DNA from: Panonychus citri
Lineage: Eukaryota > Arthropoda > Arachnida > Trombidiformes > Tetranychidae
Direction of reading: 5' to 3'
Assembly: GCF_014898815.1 (NCBI RefSeq)
Contig: NW_026515521.1
Span: forward strand, 62,001-126,000
DNA: 64,000 nucleotides
The notes under the pieces: generated by a model
Databases searched by the model: none
Told to the model about the DNA's origin: nothing
The model's input: only the letters and a program-made list of their open reading frames with translations
Shown here: positions 34,101-47,900 of the stretch, one piece after another
How the letters are laid out: each line of letters begins with the position of its first letter
Numbering within the stretch: position 1 is the stretch's first letter
Position numbers and translations under genes: made by a program

Positions 34101-36936
34101 ATTTAAACTAACAACAAAATTCACTTTGCAATGAAAATGATTTTGTCCAAGTTTCTAATACATATCATGACATTTACTTGGAACTTTTTTTTTCCTTTTA
34201 AGCTTCTGATATAATTTCCTATTAGATGAACTGACTTTTACTTTACCCAAAGTTATCTCAAAGGATTTGAAGATAAATTTATATAAGAAAATGATTCTGA
34301 TGGTTCTTGGTAAACTTTTCATGATGATGATGATGATGATTCTGATGATAATGATAATGATGATGATGGTGAAAGGATAAAGACTTGGAGTGAGGTTGTT
34401 TGCAGAATCCGTGATAGTATTGAATACTTTTTTATTCACCGGACTTCTCATGTAATTCAGATTGATAGAATGATGGAAGATGAATGAAGGATTGAGAGAG
34501 GGAGAGATAGAGAAATCTAAACTTTGATAACCCCCTGATAATAGGTTTCCTGTGTAATATTTTAGTCTCATGAAATTCAGCATAAAATAATGATAAGTAT
34601 TCCTCATGATAAACTGAGGAAAGTATTATTATTGCGCCATCTTGAATTCACCTGAGATTATTATTGTTAATAGAGATTGAAATTACTCAGTAAATTGTGA
34701 TTCTGTTGCTGATTTAATCATGCAATTTATTGATGATATTGATTGATCATCTGTAATTTCATTTTTACCAACATGAAAATCACCAGGTAATGATAATGTT
34801 GCTCTATGTGTTTGTTTACATTTCAACCATTGATTATCTAGTCTTGAATTTTTTGCTCAAATTGTTCCATTAATTTGACTTTTTTTTGTTAATCATCATA
34901 GATGATTAATTGTAATTAATTAACAATGTGAATAACAATTGCTTGGGAAAAACAATCTAGTGAAATATTTACTTAACTTGATTTTCTCGTTGTAACCATT
35001 ACAATCACATTGTAATATACATTAGATCACGTTGACATTTATTACATTTACCTGTGTATCACCAATCAAATGATTATTTCAATGAAAATTTTAATGATGA
35101 GTTGACCTTGAAAATCACAATCGATTGAAACTTCCGGAACTATTAGAATTTTGTTTTTCATGAGAATAAGAAGAGGAAAAGAGTCCAGAATTTATATTCA
35201 GATGGTAGAGATGATCAAATGCATTTAGATGATTTGATGAAATTCTTGGTAGATGAAAGGAAAACAACAACATGATGATGATTATCAACAACAAGAACAG
35301 AAAAACAAATACAATAATGAAATCAAACAGAAATAGTAGGAAATACATTGGAAGAAAGGGAAAGTAATGCCAAAGAGTTGAAATGAAAAGTAATGATGTG
35401 AAAAGAGCATAAAGTCTCAAATCAAGTTAGAATTGGTTAAAATAAACTGATATTATACCTCAGAACATAAGAAAAATACATAATACTCTGAGAATAAACA
35501 GAGAAGAGAGAAGAAGATAAGATGAGGAGAAACTCAAAAAAGAAGAAGAGAGAGAGAGAGAGAGAGAGAGAGAATAAGATGAGGATGATAAACTAAAAAG
35601 GGTAGAATGATAAACTAAATTGTGCTACGAATAATCATTATGAAGCACTTTGGAAAATCCTAGTGATAGTAATAATACTAAGATACCAATCGAAGAGAAA
35701 AAGTTGATTGTCGATTCTTATTTCAACTTGTTCCCATTTCTGATCACTTATTATTTTAATAGTCTCAAGCATCGATAGATAACTAGATATTTATAAGTTT
35801 TCACTGGGAGAAAATGGACTTTTAGCTTTTTACCGTTATGATCATTATCGTGATGATAATGATGATGATAGTGATACTCTTTGAACAATAGATCAACACA
35901 TTCATTTTAAGTAAAAGAAAAGGAAGAAAAAACTTTCAGAAACAAAGATAATTCTGACTATCATCCTTGCGATGATGATGAGCATGAAAAAAAGTAAAGG
36001 TATGGATTTAAAAGTATTTTATTTTAAAATATGATGATAAAAGATGAAGATAAACTAACAAATGATCAACATTGACCTTCATTTATTGAAGTTTTTTTTT
36101 CTTTTCCATAGTTTATCATCATTATCACAATTGCTACACATCCTTATGAGACTTTATCTTAACTTTTTCTGTTCATCTTCTTGCTCATCTTCCTCCACCC
36201 AACCCACTTAACCCACTTTGTTATGTCTGTGTAATATAATAACCAATCAATAATATTATATTTCACAAATTTCTCTCTCTCTCTCTTTCTCACCCGCCCC
36301 ACCCAACAATTCATTAATGATCATGTTGATGATAATTCCGTTAAATCTTATATATTATATACTATCACAAATTTATTATTATCATTAGATTTTATTACGG
36401 TAAATAAATATCCATGATTATCATGTGAATACTACATGATATTTATAAGTACATGAGGTAACATTTTTATATGGAAGAAAATTTTTATTCCTGGTTGAAT
36501 CTATTTCCTTGTATTAAATGATTATTGAATAACATGATGATGGTTGTGATAATAATTCTGGTCACAAGAAACTGTGTGATTATTGGTGTGATTATTATCA
36601 CTGTGATGATAATTTTCCTAATACTTATTAATATGAAAAGTGTATATTAAATAATAATCATGCCGCAAATTTAAGGTTAATTCAATGATAATTTAAAGCA
36701 AATCTTCACGTTGTTTGTTTATATATAAATTTACCTAATGAAAAGAGATTAACATTGAGTTTGTTAGTTTGTCAGTTGATTAAATGTAACAAAAATAACA
36801 CAATTCTGAATATCAGAAGAAAAATTATCTCTTACCATTTATATTATTCATGTAGATTATTCAATGACCTGGAATTAAGAATATATATTAGCTAATATCA
36901 TGCAAATGTTTCCCTTTTTAGCATTTCTAATACCTT

Positions 36937-36994
<58 letters not shown>

Positions 36995-38863
36995 TCTTAA
37001 TAGTTAGCTATGATATTTTCCCCTCTTTACTTTCACTACTTTTACTATTAGTTTTGTTATTATATTTTTCTGATTGCAAATTCTGAGCTGATATTGGTGT
37101 GAGTGTATAAATAACTCATCTACATGCATATCCACATGATTATCATGAATCTCATGAATTGAATTCCTGCTGATTATCATGATTAGCTAATATTATACAT
37201 TTACCATTGAACTTAATGTGTTACAATAATTGAACTGGACACCTTAACGAATGTCTGATAACACGTTACTAGGTCACTAACTATTATTTACTGTATATTA
37301 GTATTCATCCCATGAAAATGAGTATTTATCACTATCAAAGCAATGATCATTTCTGATACAATTAAACTTTGAATGTTTTTATTTTTGTTTTTTCCCCTTC
37401 AATCTCATATCACAGACATAAAACAGTCTAATTTCCCATTAATACTTTCAATAATAACTAATGAATACTCAGACTTATAATGATGGACATTAACAAAAAA
37501 GCAATTAATTGTTGCACAGTTAAAAATAGTAACGGATCAGTGAAATGATAATCGTTATTTAAAATTTGAAACATTAACTTATTTTACTGTTAATTTTGCT
37601 TTTCTTTCATCGCAACATTAACGTTATAAAGTCTATGAGGTAAATTATGAGTGATGTGAAAGTGACTGAATATGATTTCAAAAGATTAGTATTAACATGA
37701 AAAGTAATCAAGGTAAATCTCTAGTTTTTGTCATGAAAATAATTGCTTGATAATTTATCGTTTACTTTTCCAATGGTTTTAAAAAGCAACTTAATGCATG
37801 AGGAAACATTAAGTCTCATGGTAATCATAATAATAACAATAATAATCTATTTGTATTGTTGCTCAATTAATATATTAGTTGTTTCATTAAAAATTCTAAC
37901 TTATAATTTTCTTTTCCATTTTTCTTTCTCTTCTTTTCCTTTTCCTCTTTTACCTTTATCATCATTAACATTTTCTTCATCTCCATCATCACGAATTTCC
38001 CCTGTTCTATGGCAATGGCTCTCTCTCTCTCTCTTTCTCCTGTTGAACAACAGGAAGAATCACATAAATCATATAGACCTTTGACAATATTAACTTTCCG
38101 TTGGAATTACATGCTCCATGGTCTACAGGTCACCGGATATCATCTAGTCAACAGCATCCTCCATAGCATTGTATCAGCATTATTTTTCAGGTAAGAAACA
38201 TGAAATAATATCAACACAACTATTTACATACAGGATTACATTATTTACCTGAATTTAATCATCACCCAAATGTCTTTCATCATGAGATAAACTTTGAATA
38301 CATTTAGAGTGAAAGAGAAAAATTTGATGTTACTCATTTAATGGTCCAAATACATACAGGCAGAATCACATTTTCCTCGGTTAAATATCGTTCCCTATCA
38401 TCAATCAAATGTTAACTGTAAAGGGTTAGATTTTCATGATATGAATAATCAAAGGAGATTTTTTTGTTCTCACAAAATTTTGCCGTTTTTTTTTCTACTT
38501 GTCTTTATGGACACAAATGAATAGATATTATCATTACTCGAAATGTGTAATATCAATCTCATCTTTTGACTTATTATTTTGATGATATTGCTTTATGTCA
38601 TCTCTATCTTCATCTTGTCTTGATTTCTCTGTCTTTCTTTTTTCACCATCTCAACATTTCCTTTTTTTTGCATCTTCATGATGATTCTTCTGGAAATCGT
38701 TTTGAAGACAAGGTAATGGATAATTTCTCAACCGAATACAAAACTATTCTTTCAGAACATACATCGTTTCCATCTTGATCTTTATCATCATCTTTTTCAT
38801 CTTCTCCTTCTGTTTCCAGACTCTCACTTTTCTTGACTTTTACTTGAGAGAGAGAGGGAGAGA

Positions 38864-38901
<38 letters not shown>

Positions 38902-41900
38902 CAGGGAGGGCAGAAACTAATAGTTTCTTATATATATGATTTTCTTTTTTGCTTCTCGACTGAGTTTGATGTGTCACTTTTAACAGAAAATTGTTGAATT
39001 CATTGTACCGTTCAGGGTGGAAAAGATAGAGGGAAAAAATCCAGAAAAAGAAAAGATTTAACTGAATTGAATAGCGAGAAGAAAAAGAATTTTGATCTTT
39101 CACAAATATCATTTTCTTTTCGATATTTTTCATTCGCACAGAATATTTCAAGGTATCAAGAATTTTTATCTCTACGACTTACCCTTTTCCCCCAAGAAAA
39201 AAGTAACATGAAAAATTTACAATTGATACGATATACAGATAAGAGGTTGATGTTTCTACTGATAAAATTTGATCATCGCAGACATGATACACTAAAAGGG
39301 AGATTGATGGGGATGGAGAGAGAAAAAGTTCTGACTGATTGTTTATCTTGTGAAGATATAAAATTAAACCAGAAAAACAACAGCATTACATTGATAGGGT
39401 TAAAAGATTGAAGGGTAGAAAATCTTGAAATCCTCAGGCTTCCTTTTCCATCACTATCATGATTTGGAATCAATTTAATTTTCTTTTTCTTCATCTCAAC
39501 AATTAGTTAATTGTTGTGCTTTTCTTTTATTTTCATTTTTATAAATTCAACAATTTAAATTTTCATTGTTAATTTCCCATTGTTAACATTAGTTTTCCCA
39601 TTCCCACAACTATAGTTGTAAATTTCTTGATTGTTACTCTTAACCAATCTAATTAATTAGTATCCCTGATTAACTGATTGAGTTGATTAAGAATTTATAA
39701 TATTCTCAACTAATTAACCAATGGAAATTGATCTAAATTCAATTCTATACCTAAAGATATAGTTAAAGATGATTCAGTTAATTTCAATTAACTAATTTTC
39801 TTAATTGTTTCTATCTAAATCTCTTCAACTTTTAAGTTGACCAAAAATTGGTAACAAAAGTAAGAGACCCGAATTTTTCTTTCTCTCCCTCTTTCTTTTT
39901 TCTTTCTTTTATTTTTTAGCTTTTACCATTGTTTAAGTCTAAAGACTTATCTTGGTTAATTTTTATCTTTTTATCTTTTTCAACATGTTAACCATATTGT
40001 TCATAATGTCGAGACATAGAGACTAAAAGAGTTACTTTGTAACAATAGTTTCACCTCATCACTAATATGATTAACTTGGTTAATTTGATTAATTTGTTTT
40101 CCCCTTATTAATTGTAACCCCTTATCATCATTAATTGATATCCCTAAATTGTCACCCCCCTTTTCTTTTATTCTAAAAAGAATAATTTTCCCTCTATAAT
40201 AGTCAGTCAATGTTTAACATTAAAATAGTTAACTTGCTCATCTTTAATCTCTCAATTCTTAATTAAGGTGATTCTGCACTTCTAAGTGTTACAATCCATC
40301 CATCTCTCAAGTTCCTAAAATTCAACCTTCTTTAATTAGACATTTTATGTTTAATTGTCCAAATCTGAATTCTTTAGAATTATCAGTGAAAGTGAAAACA
40401 CAGGCGTAAGTACAATAGAGAAACTCAGTGATCCTAAAAGAATCGTGTATTCGGTATTTTGTGGGACCGAAAATCTTCTGAACTCTTGTCTTCAAGCCTA
40501 CAGACTTTTCCGAGTTTTATCTCAATCACATCCATCGATCTCAAATTGATCATCTAACCTCCTCATCTCAGAATTTCCCCCACAAATTGGCGACCCAGGC
40601 AGGATCATTGTGTTTTTCCCCGTGTTTGTGTTTTGTGTTTTCTTTATTTCCGTCTCCAATTCTATTGAATTATCTTTTCCCTTTCCATCAATATGCCACC
40701 TAAACGTTCTCGTGTTGCTGCGATTACTCGTATTGCTGCTGCTCGCGCCGCGAAAGCTGCAAAGGCTACCCGCCGATCCCTCAATCTAACTGATGCTGAA
40801 TCAGGACTCTCCGAGGATGATACAATCATTCCTCCACCTCCATCACCTCAAGATACTTTTACCCCAGTTAACCCTAGACCCCCGACTCGTGTTTCTACAG
40901 TCATTCAAAAATCCAAATCTCTCAGAGATCTCTCTTACCATGAGATTCTCGAACTCTTTAATAAGTGGAATGTTCCAATTCCAATCAGATCATTGGCTAC
41001 GAAAAAGCTTAATGATGTTATCTCAACTCATCTTCTTCTTATTGGTGAAAATGTAACCATTGAAGATATTCAAAACCTCGATCTTAACGAGATCAAAACC
41101 AACCCATTCCAAATTGGATTTTGGAATTTGAACCCAAAATATTTCCGAAGCGGAAATACAAATATTCTTAAAGAATATCGGTCGTGATGAAGAGACCATC
41201 TTTAATCTAACCCACTCTGAGCTTTATGCTCTTCCTCTTCCTCTTGGTGTTCTCAACAAAATAAAGAACATTTTAAATTCTTTTGGTGCTCATATTAGTG
41301 AGCAATTACCTTCATCTATCACTCCTCTGTCAATTCCAATGACAATCTTACTCCATCAACTTTCTTCGAATTGATGAAACAATTGAAGACTGACCCTCAT
41401 GTACCAGAATTCCGCTCTGGTGAGGACCAATATTCTTGGCTGGTAAAGACCAAGGATCGTTTATCCAAAGAGAATGTGGATGACGAAACAAGACTCAGAC
41501 TTCTCCAAAAGTCTATGGCCCACGAAATAAAAACAAGTGCCGTTGGTTTAGATGATATTACCGATTACCAGGAATACGTCGATGCCCTTTTTGAAAAATT
41601 GAAGACTCCCGAAAGTCAATATAGTGCAGATTTTGAGCTCCGAAACTGCCGTTACAACCCGGAATTCCACCCGGAAAAATTCTTCTCCGATATGAGAAGA
41701 TTGGTCACCAAAGCGTTTGGTCCAACCAACGATTCCCTCTTTCTCAATCTTGTTCTCCAACATATCCCTCGAAATATCCGAGATGATATTTATACCCTTG
41801 GTATTAATGATGATCGTACGAGAATTTACAATCATCTTACTAGAATTCATTTTGATTATAAAAATAATCAAAATAGACAAAAGGTCCAAAAAACGGTTCC

Positions 41901-44900
41901 CTCGAAAAACCCTAACCCAAATCATTCCAATGATAAATCTTCAGTTGCTCGAATGCTTAAAACTAATAATCCTAATTATTCCCAATCTAACTCTAACTAT
42001 AAGAGAAACCCAAATGCATCTTCATCCGCATCTAAAGATGCTAAATTTTGCAATTATTGCAAAGGTGATGATCATACAATTGATGTTTGTTCTAAGTTAG
42101 CTTATCGAAAAGCTCAAGAAGCTGCAGGAATTAAACCTCCTTATCAGGGAAAAAATCAAAATTACGTTCGACAACCATTCAACTCAACAGCAGCCCCAAC
42201 TAACTTAACCACTTTGGTTAATCAAGATCAGCCAGTTCCTCAAATTCAATTCCCTCCGCAACCAGTTAATGCTATTGTCTCAGTTCCCCAAATGTTCACT
42301 AATCCAATACAGTTAGATAACCGACCACCCTCTCCTCCCGAACCTATGCAAAGCGGACTCAGAGGAAATGTAGGATTTGCAATATCTAAAGATATTAAGC
42401 AAATTTCCCAAATTGGAAACACTGCAATTTCTCATATGCCTCAAGTCAACTTAACCCTCTGCTTGCCCGATAAAACTCGTGTTCAAGAAGGTAAAGTGTT
42501 GATAGACACCGGAGCGTCAGCTTGTGTTATCGATGCCGGTCTAGCTTCCCTCCTTCAAGCTCACGTTATAAAGGTGAACAGAACCCTAAAAGGTATTGCA
42601 TCAGGAGTCTATGTAGATTCTTTTGGTTTTTCGTATGCAATATTTAAGCATAATGGTATGGACGAATCCCGCATCATCAAATTCCAAATTTGTGAAAAAT
42701 TTGAACCCGTATTTTTGTTAGGGAATGCCTTCCTTCATGTTTTTTACATGAAAATTCTTTCTGACGGAAATGAGTATGATATCTCTGTCAAAGAAACCCC
42801 CAATTCTCCCGAATTAAATAACCCTGACTTTTATTTCCGATTCTGTACCCCCGATGAAACTGACTTCATCATTGAAACTTCTATTAAAGTTACTGGTAAT
42901 GCTGCTTCCGATTATATCTTGGACTCTCCCTCAACTCATTCAACTCATTCAACTCAAACAATTAACAATTCCTCAACTCCATCCACTCATCATCCAAATC
43001 TAACAACAATTCAACTCCCATCTGAAGAAAACAAATTCAAAAATTTTCCTCAACAATCAATAATCGCTCGGTGTATGCTCGTTAGTGAAAACGAAATTAC
43101 CGAATCAAAAACTCAATCCTTCCTTGACAAGATTAAGTCAAGAATCAACCCAAATTTAAGTTCATCTCAACAAAATGAACTTCTCGAACTTTTCGAAAAC
43201 TATCAAGATGTTTTTTCCAAACACAAAAACGATCTTGGATTTGTCTCATCATCTGTTTGTCCAGTGAAAATTGATTTAGAAAATCAAATTATCCCGTACC
43301 AAAAACCCTACAACTGTAACATTCATCGCCGTGGAGTTTTTCGTGAGATCATTAATGACATGATCCAACATGACCTGATCGAACCCTCGGATGCGCTTGG
43401 AGGTGCACCATCATTATTGGTTCCTCGATCAGATGGCTCTCATAGGATGGTAACTGATTATCGTCTCTTGAATCGTCTCACTAAAATTCCGAGACATCCC
43501 ATGCCCAGAATCGACGACTGTCTCGAAGTCGTTCGAGGTGGACAATTCTTCAACCTTTTCGACCTGGCACAAGGTTACCACCAAATAGAACTTCCTCCTT
43601 CCGAAAGAGAGAAAACAGCGTTTGTAACCCCGGATGGTAAGTACCAGTACAAACGACTCCCCATGGGACTCGCCGGTGCTCCATTCATATTCCAGCGATT
43701 CATGAACAAAGTTCTTGAAGGGTTACAATATGTCAATTGTATTGGATACTTTGACGATATCCCTGTTGTTGGTGTAACTTTTTCCGATCTCATCGCTAAT
43801 ACGATATTGGTGTTAGAAAGATTGAGAAAATACAATCTAAAAGTTAAGCCAGAAAAGTGTCACTTCGGTGAAACCGAAATCTTATTGTTAGGACATTTAG
43901 TCTCAGGTGAAGGAATCCGTCCCGACCCTAAAAAGGTTCAAGCCCTAGTTAACCTCCGATACCCTAAAACTGTCCGTGAACTTCAATCCCTCCTAGGATG
44001 TTATAATTATTTCTCCAGGTACATAAAAAACTATTCCTCCATCGCCGCTCCACTTTATCGTTTAATTTCAAAAGAACGAAAATTCAAAATTCTCCCCGCT
44101 GACAAACAAGCCCTCGATTCTCTCAAATCATCTCTCATCAATACCACGCTCTTGGTACATTTCAACCCTAAACTTCGTCGTAAAATCTCCGTCGATGCAT
44201 CTGATGTTGCTGTTGGTGGAATCCTATTACAGGAAGACGACAAATCTGAAGATTTCAATCCGGAAAACCCAATTGAAACCGTAAGCCATTGGCTCCCAAT
44301 TTCCTTTTTCTCCCAAAAATTACTGAAGCATCAACTTCATTACAGTGTTTCAGAAAAAGAACTTCTAGCAATTCTTGTCGGTGTGTACAAGTACTCTCAC
44401 TATCTCGATGGTGAAAATTTCCTAATCGAGACTGACCACCATACCCTGTGTCAGCTCCCAAAAATTAATTTTAAAAATTCTAGACTCCAAAGATGGTCAA
44501 TTATGCTCTCATCTTATAATTTTAAAGTCATTTATAAAAAAGGATTAACTCATCCTCCCGACTGTTTCTCCCGTTATCAGTCCGAATGGGACCATAGAAA
44601 AACTATCGATCCCGAAGAAGAGTTTTTAGACAAAATTTTTCTTAATGAATATGTTGAAGACCCATCATTCCATCACTACTATGATATTGGAATGAATTTG
44701 ATTAATCTCTCCTTTGAAGCTCCTATTCTCGATTACGAGCAAATCAAAGATCCTCCTCTACTTTTATATTCAGTCACCTCAGAAATAGCACATCTTCAAC
44801 CTCATTCCAAATCATCTCCTCAAGAATTTTCCTTATGGAAGGAAAAAGTAAGAACCGCTCAGAAAAACAACCCTGATGTTCAATCCCTCATCTCTCAACT

Positions 44901-47900
44901 CTCCAATTCAAATTCGATTGCCGCTAAACGATATGTTTTAAAAGACAATCTTCTCTACCGAAAGGACTCACGAACCCCCTTTGGAACTCGACTCGTGATT
45001 GATCCTGAAATCTTAAAAGAGATATTCCAACTTGAGCATGAATCAACCCTCGGTGGACATTTCGCCACAGAAAAAACCTACTTAAATATCGCTCGACGAT
45101 TTTGGTGCAAATTCCTCTACGATGAAGTGAAAAAGTTGTGTGAAAACTGTTTAGTTTGCAACTTAGCAAAACCTTCCAACATTATTTATGTTGATCCCTC
45201 CATCAAACCCATTCCTCAAGAAATTCTAACCCGGTTTGAACTTGATGTTCAAGGCCCGATAACAATTGGAAACTCTAAAAAATACATCCTCGTCATCGTC
45301 GATGTTTTATCGCGATTTGTGTACGCGAAAATGACCCTCAACCAAACAGCTACAACTGTAATCAACTTTCTCTCCAATTTCTTTCATCTCTTTGGTTTCC
45401 CAACCCACATCCAAACCGACTTAGGAACAAATTTCACTTCGGATGAATTTAAAAAGTTCATAGAAAAACATGGTATTGTTCATGACACCAGTACCCCTTA
45501 CCACCCTCAATCCCAAGGCATTGTCGAAAGATGCAATCGCACAATTGCAGAAAGACTTCGTGCTTATGTTTGTGCCAAAGGTACAAAAAATTTGGTTCCC
45601 GCTCTCCAAGCATCTCTGTATGCAATCAACTCATCCGTCCACAAGATTACTCGCTTCAGCCCTTACTTCCTTGTTTTTGGTCGCGAGCCTAACAAACCCC
45701 TTGACAATTACTTGTCCATTAACCACAATTCCCCTGTGACCGTAACCGAAGCCCGTAAAATTGCTTACGCGCGACTTAATTCCCAACAACTCTACCAGAT
45801 TAACAGAACCAAATCCCTTCATCCTCAATCTCCCTACGCTATTGGAGATTATCTTCTAGTTAAAAATGAATCTCCAGATTCAACAATTTCTAAAAAACTT
45901 CGAAATCGCTATCATGGCCCTTATTTAGTTTGTGGTCTTAAGAAAGGTGCACTTATGTTATTAGACACTCTAAGCTTTAATCTCTTCATCTCCAATGTTT
46001 CTAATACAAAGAAATATACAGGAAAGTTAACCACAAAGATGTTAAACCTCAGAGAAAATTTTTTTAACCCCGATTCTTACTTAGAAAATGAAGACTTCAA
46101 TTCCCCGAAATTGAGTTAATTACTGACAACCAATTTCAATCACTCAGTGATAATGATTATGTTGAAAATGAAGATCTTAATTCCGATTCAATTCCTAATG
46201 AAAATTCAAATGACCCAATTAACCCAAATAATGATGAAAATCTAAATGATTTTATTCATAATCTTCCTCAGTCAAATCTTCCTTCCTCTCCAATTAAAAA
46301 TTCTAATTGTAACAATCAGTTAATTACTGATCACTACAGTGATGAATTAATTAACAATATTCCTCAAAACAAAAGAAAATATCGAACATCTGATCAACAG
46401 ATAATCGAACAGCCAAAGTTAATTGTTAACAATCAAGAAAAAATGTTAACCAGACAACAATTAAGAAACCAAAAAGTTTTTGTATTGTTTAATTTTTATT
46501 ATTAGAAAATGATAATGAGAATATTTTTCTAATTAACTTTAATTGTTGTTCTCAAGTTGATCACTACAGTGATAAGAATTTAAAATTTTCCAGAAAAATT
46601 AATTTCGATCATTCTAGTGATTTAGATTGTTCTAAATTCGAAATTAGATTAACATCTGTTGAAAAGAAAAATTCTATTCTTTTTAAGTTTCCCCTTTCCT
46701 CTGTTGAAGGCGTTAGTTTCGCTAATTACCTTTACCCGCCTTTGTCTTTGTTTCCTCTTCATTTAACTCTTTGGTCATTTAGAGTCAAGTTGATTTTTAT
46801 TAACCTAATTTCTCATCTCCACCTTGAAAATTTTTCTTTGTTCAATTTAGTAAAATCTTTAGATTTAATTTTGTTTCAATTATTAGTAATTCACCAGAAT
46901 TCTGAGAATTGTGAAAATTATAAAGTTCAACTAAATTGTTCTCCACCTTCATCACCCCAACACTTCAGTGTTAAAATTTCCTCCGCCATCTTCAGTGAAG
47001 TGAAAAGTGCTTCCGAACTGTTGACTCAAAGTGCCTTTAAGTGCCTTCATCAAATTAATCATCTCAAGATTAATCATCCCTCTCATCGCCATTATCAACA
47101 ATTTAGCGTCAAAAAGCTAATTAACCAAAAAGTGAAAATGGACAAAAACCCGAACTCACCACCCACACCTTCTAGTGTTCCCGTTTCTTTCTCCAACAAA
47201 CGTGCTAATTCTCATCTCTTGAAATCTGTTATTCCAAACTGTGGTTATGAAAGTGACCCTGATTGCTGGTACATCCCTGGACCAATTGCCTCTTCAACCG
47301 AACCCGATCATCCCCTCATCGACCTCAACTCACCACCAAGAAAAACTGTTGAATTAAAAACTGTTAAATTTCAATCTCCTCTGGTTACCCAACAAACTCT
47401 TAAACGTTCAGTTTCAATTGAATCTTTAGATTCAATCGCTTCCTCTCATCCAAACCAATTAAGGAAAATTTCTCTCCGGAATCAAATGGAAGAAGAAACT
47501 CAAGGTAAGATCATTGTTAAGTCGAACCTCTCTAACTTTTTACCATCAACTTCTTCCGAAACGAATAAATACCCAAAGCCCGGTGAATTTCCTAAATTCT
47601 TCCCAAATGAAATCCCTGCTCCTCTTCCGACTGAACTTCCCGATCATGTTTCGATCGATAAATACAAGCAAGTTAGACAATTAGTCTTAATGAAAAATGA
47701 GAATTTCAAAAATATCAGACAGAAATTCGAAAAGATGATTAGAGAAAAACTTTTTCTAAACCTTTATCATGATGAAATTATCTATTCAGTTCCTCTTCCG
47801 AAAATACCTAAAGGTATCTCAAAATCTTCAGTCACCCATGAAAAGTTAGATTCATTTATTAATGAAATTCGTTGCTTCTTCTGTGAGCAAATCTCTCTTA

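Larger units (their letters stand above)
31503..38053 (+). other. TMTC intron 1
   Basis: 6.55 kb of AT-rich simple sequence with many ATGATAATC words, (GA)n at 35546-35573, (TC)n at 36939-36988, a perfect 26-bp palindrome at 32989-33014, and a short CT run just before the acceptor that serves as its polypyrimidine tract. No internal gene seen. Confidence 0.6.

Noticed and set aside
37743..38084. 113-codon frame overlapping TMTC exon 2
   Set aside because: Runs through the CT polypyrimidine tract in a different frame from the conserved exon.
40001..40549. 69- and 64-codon frames inside the LTR
   Set aside because: Identical in both LTRs only because the LTRs are identical; no ATG for one of them, and no known domain.
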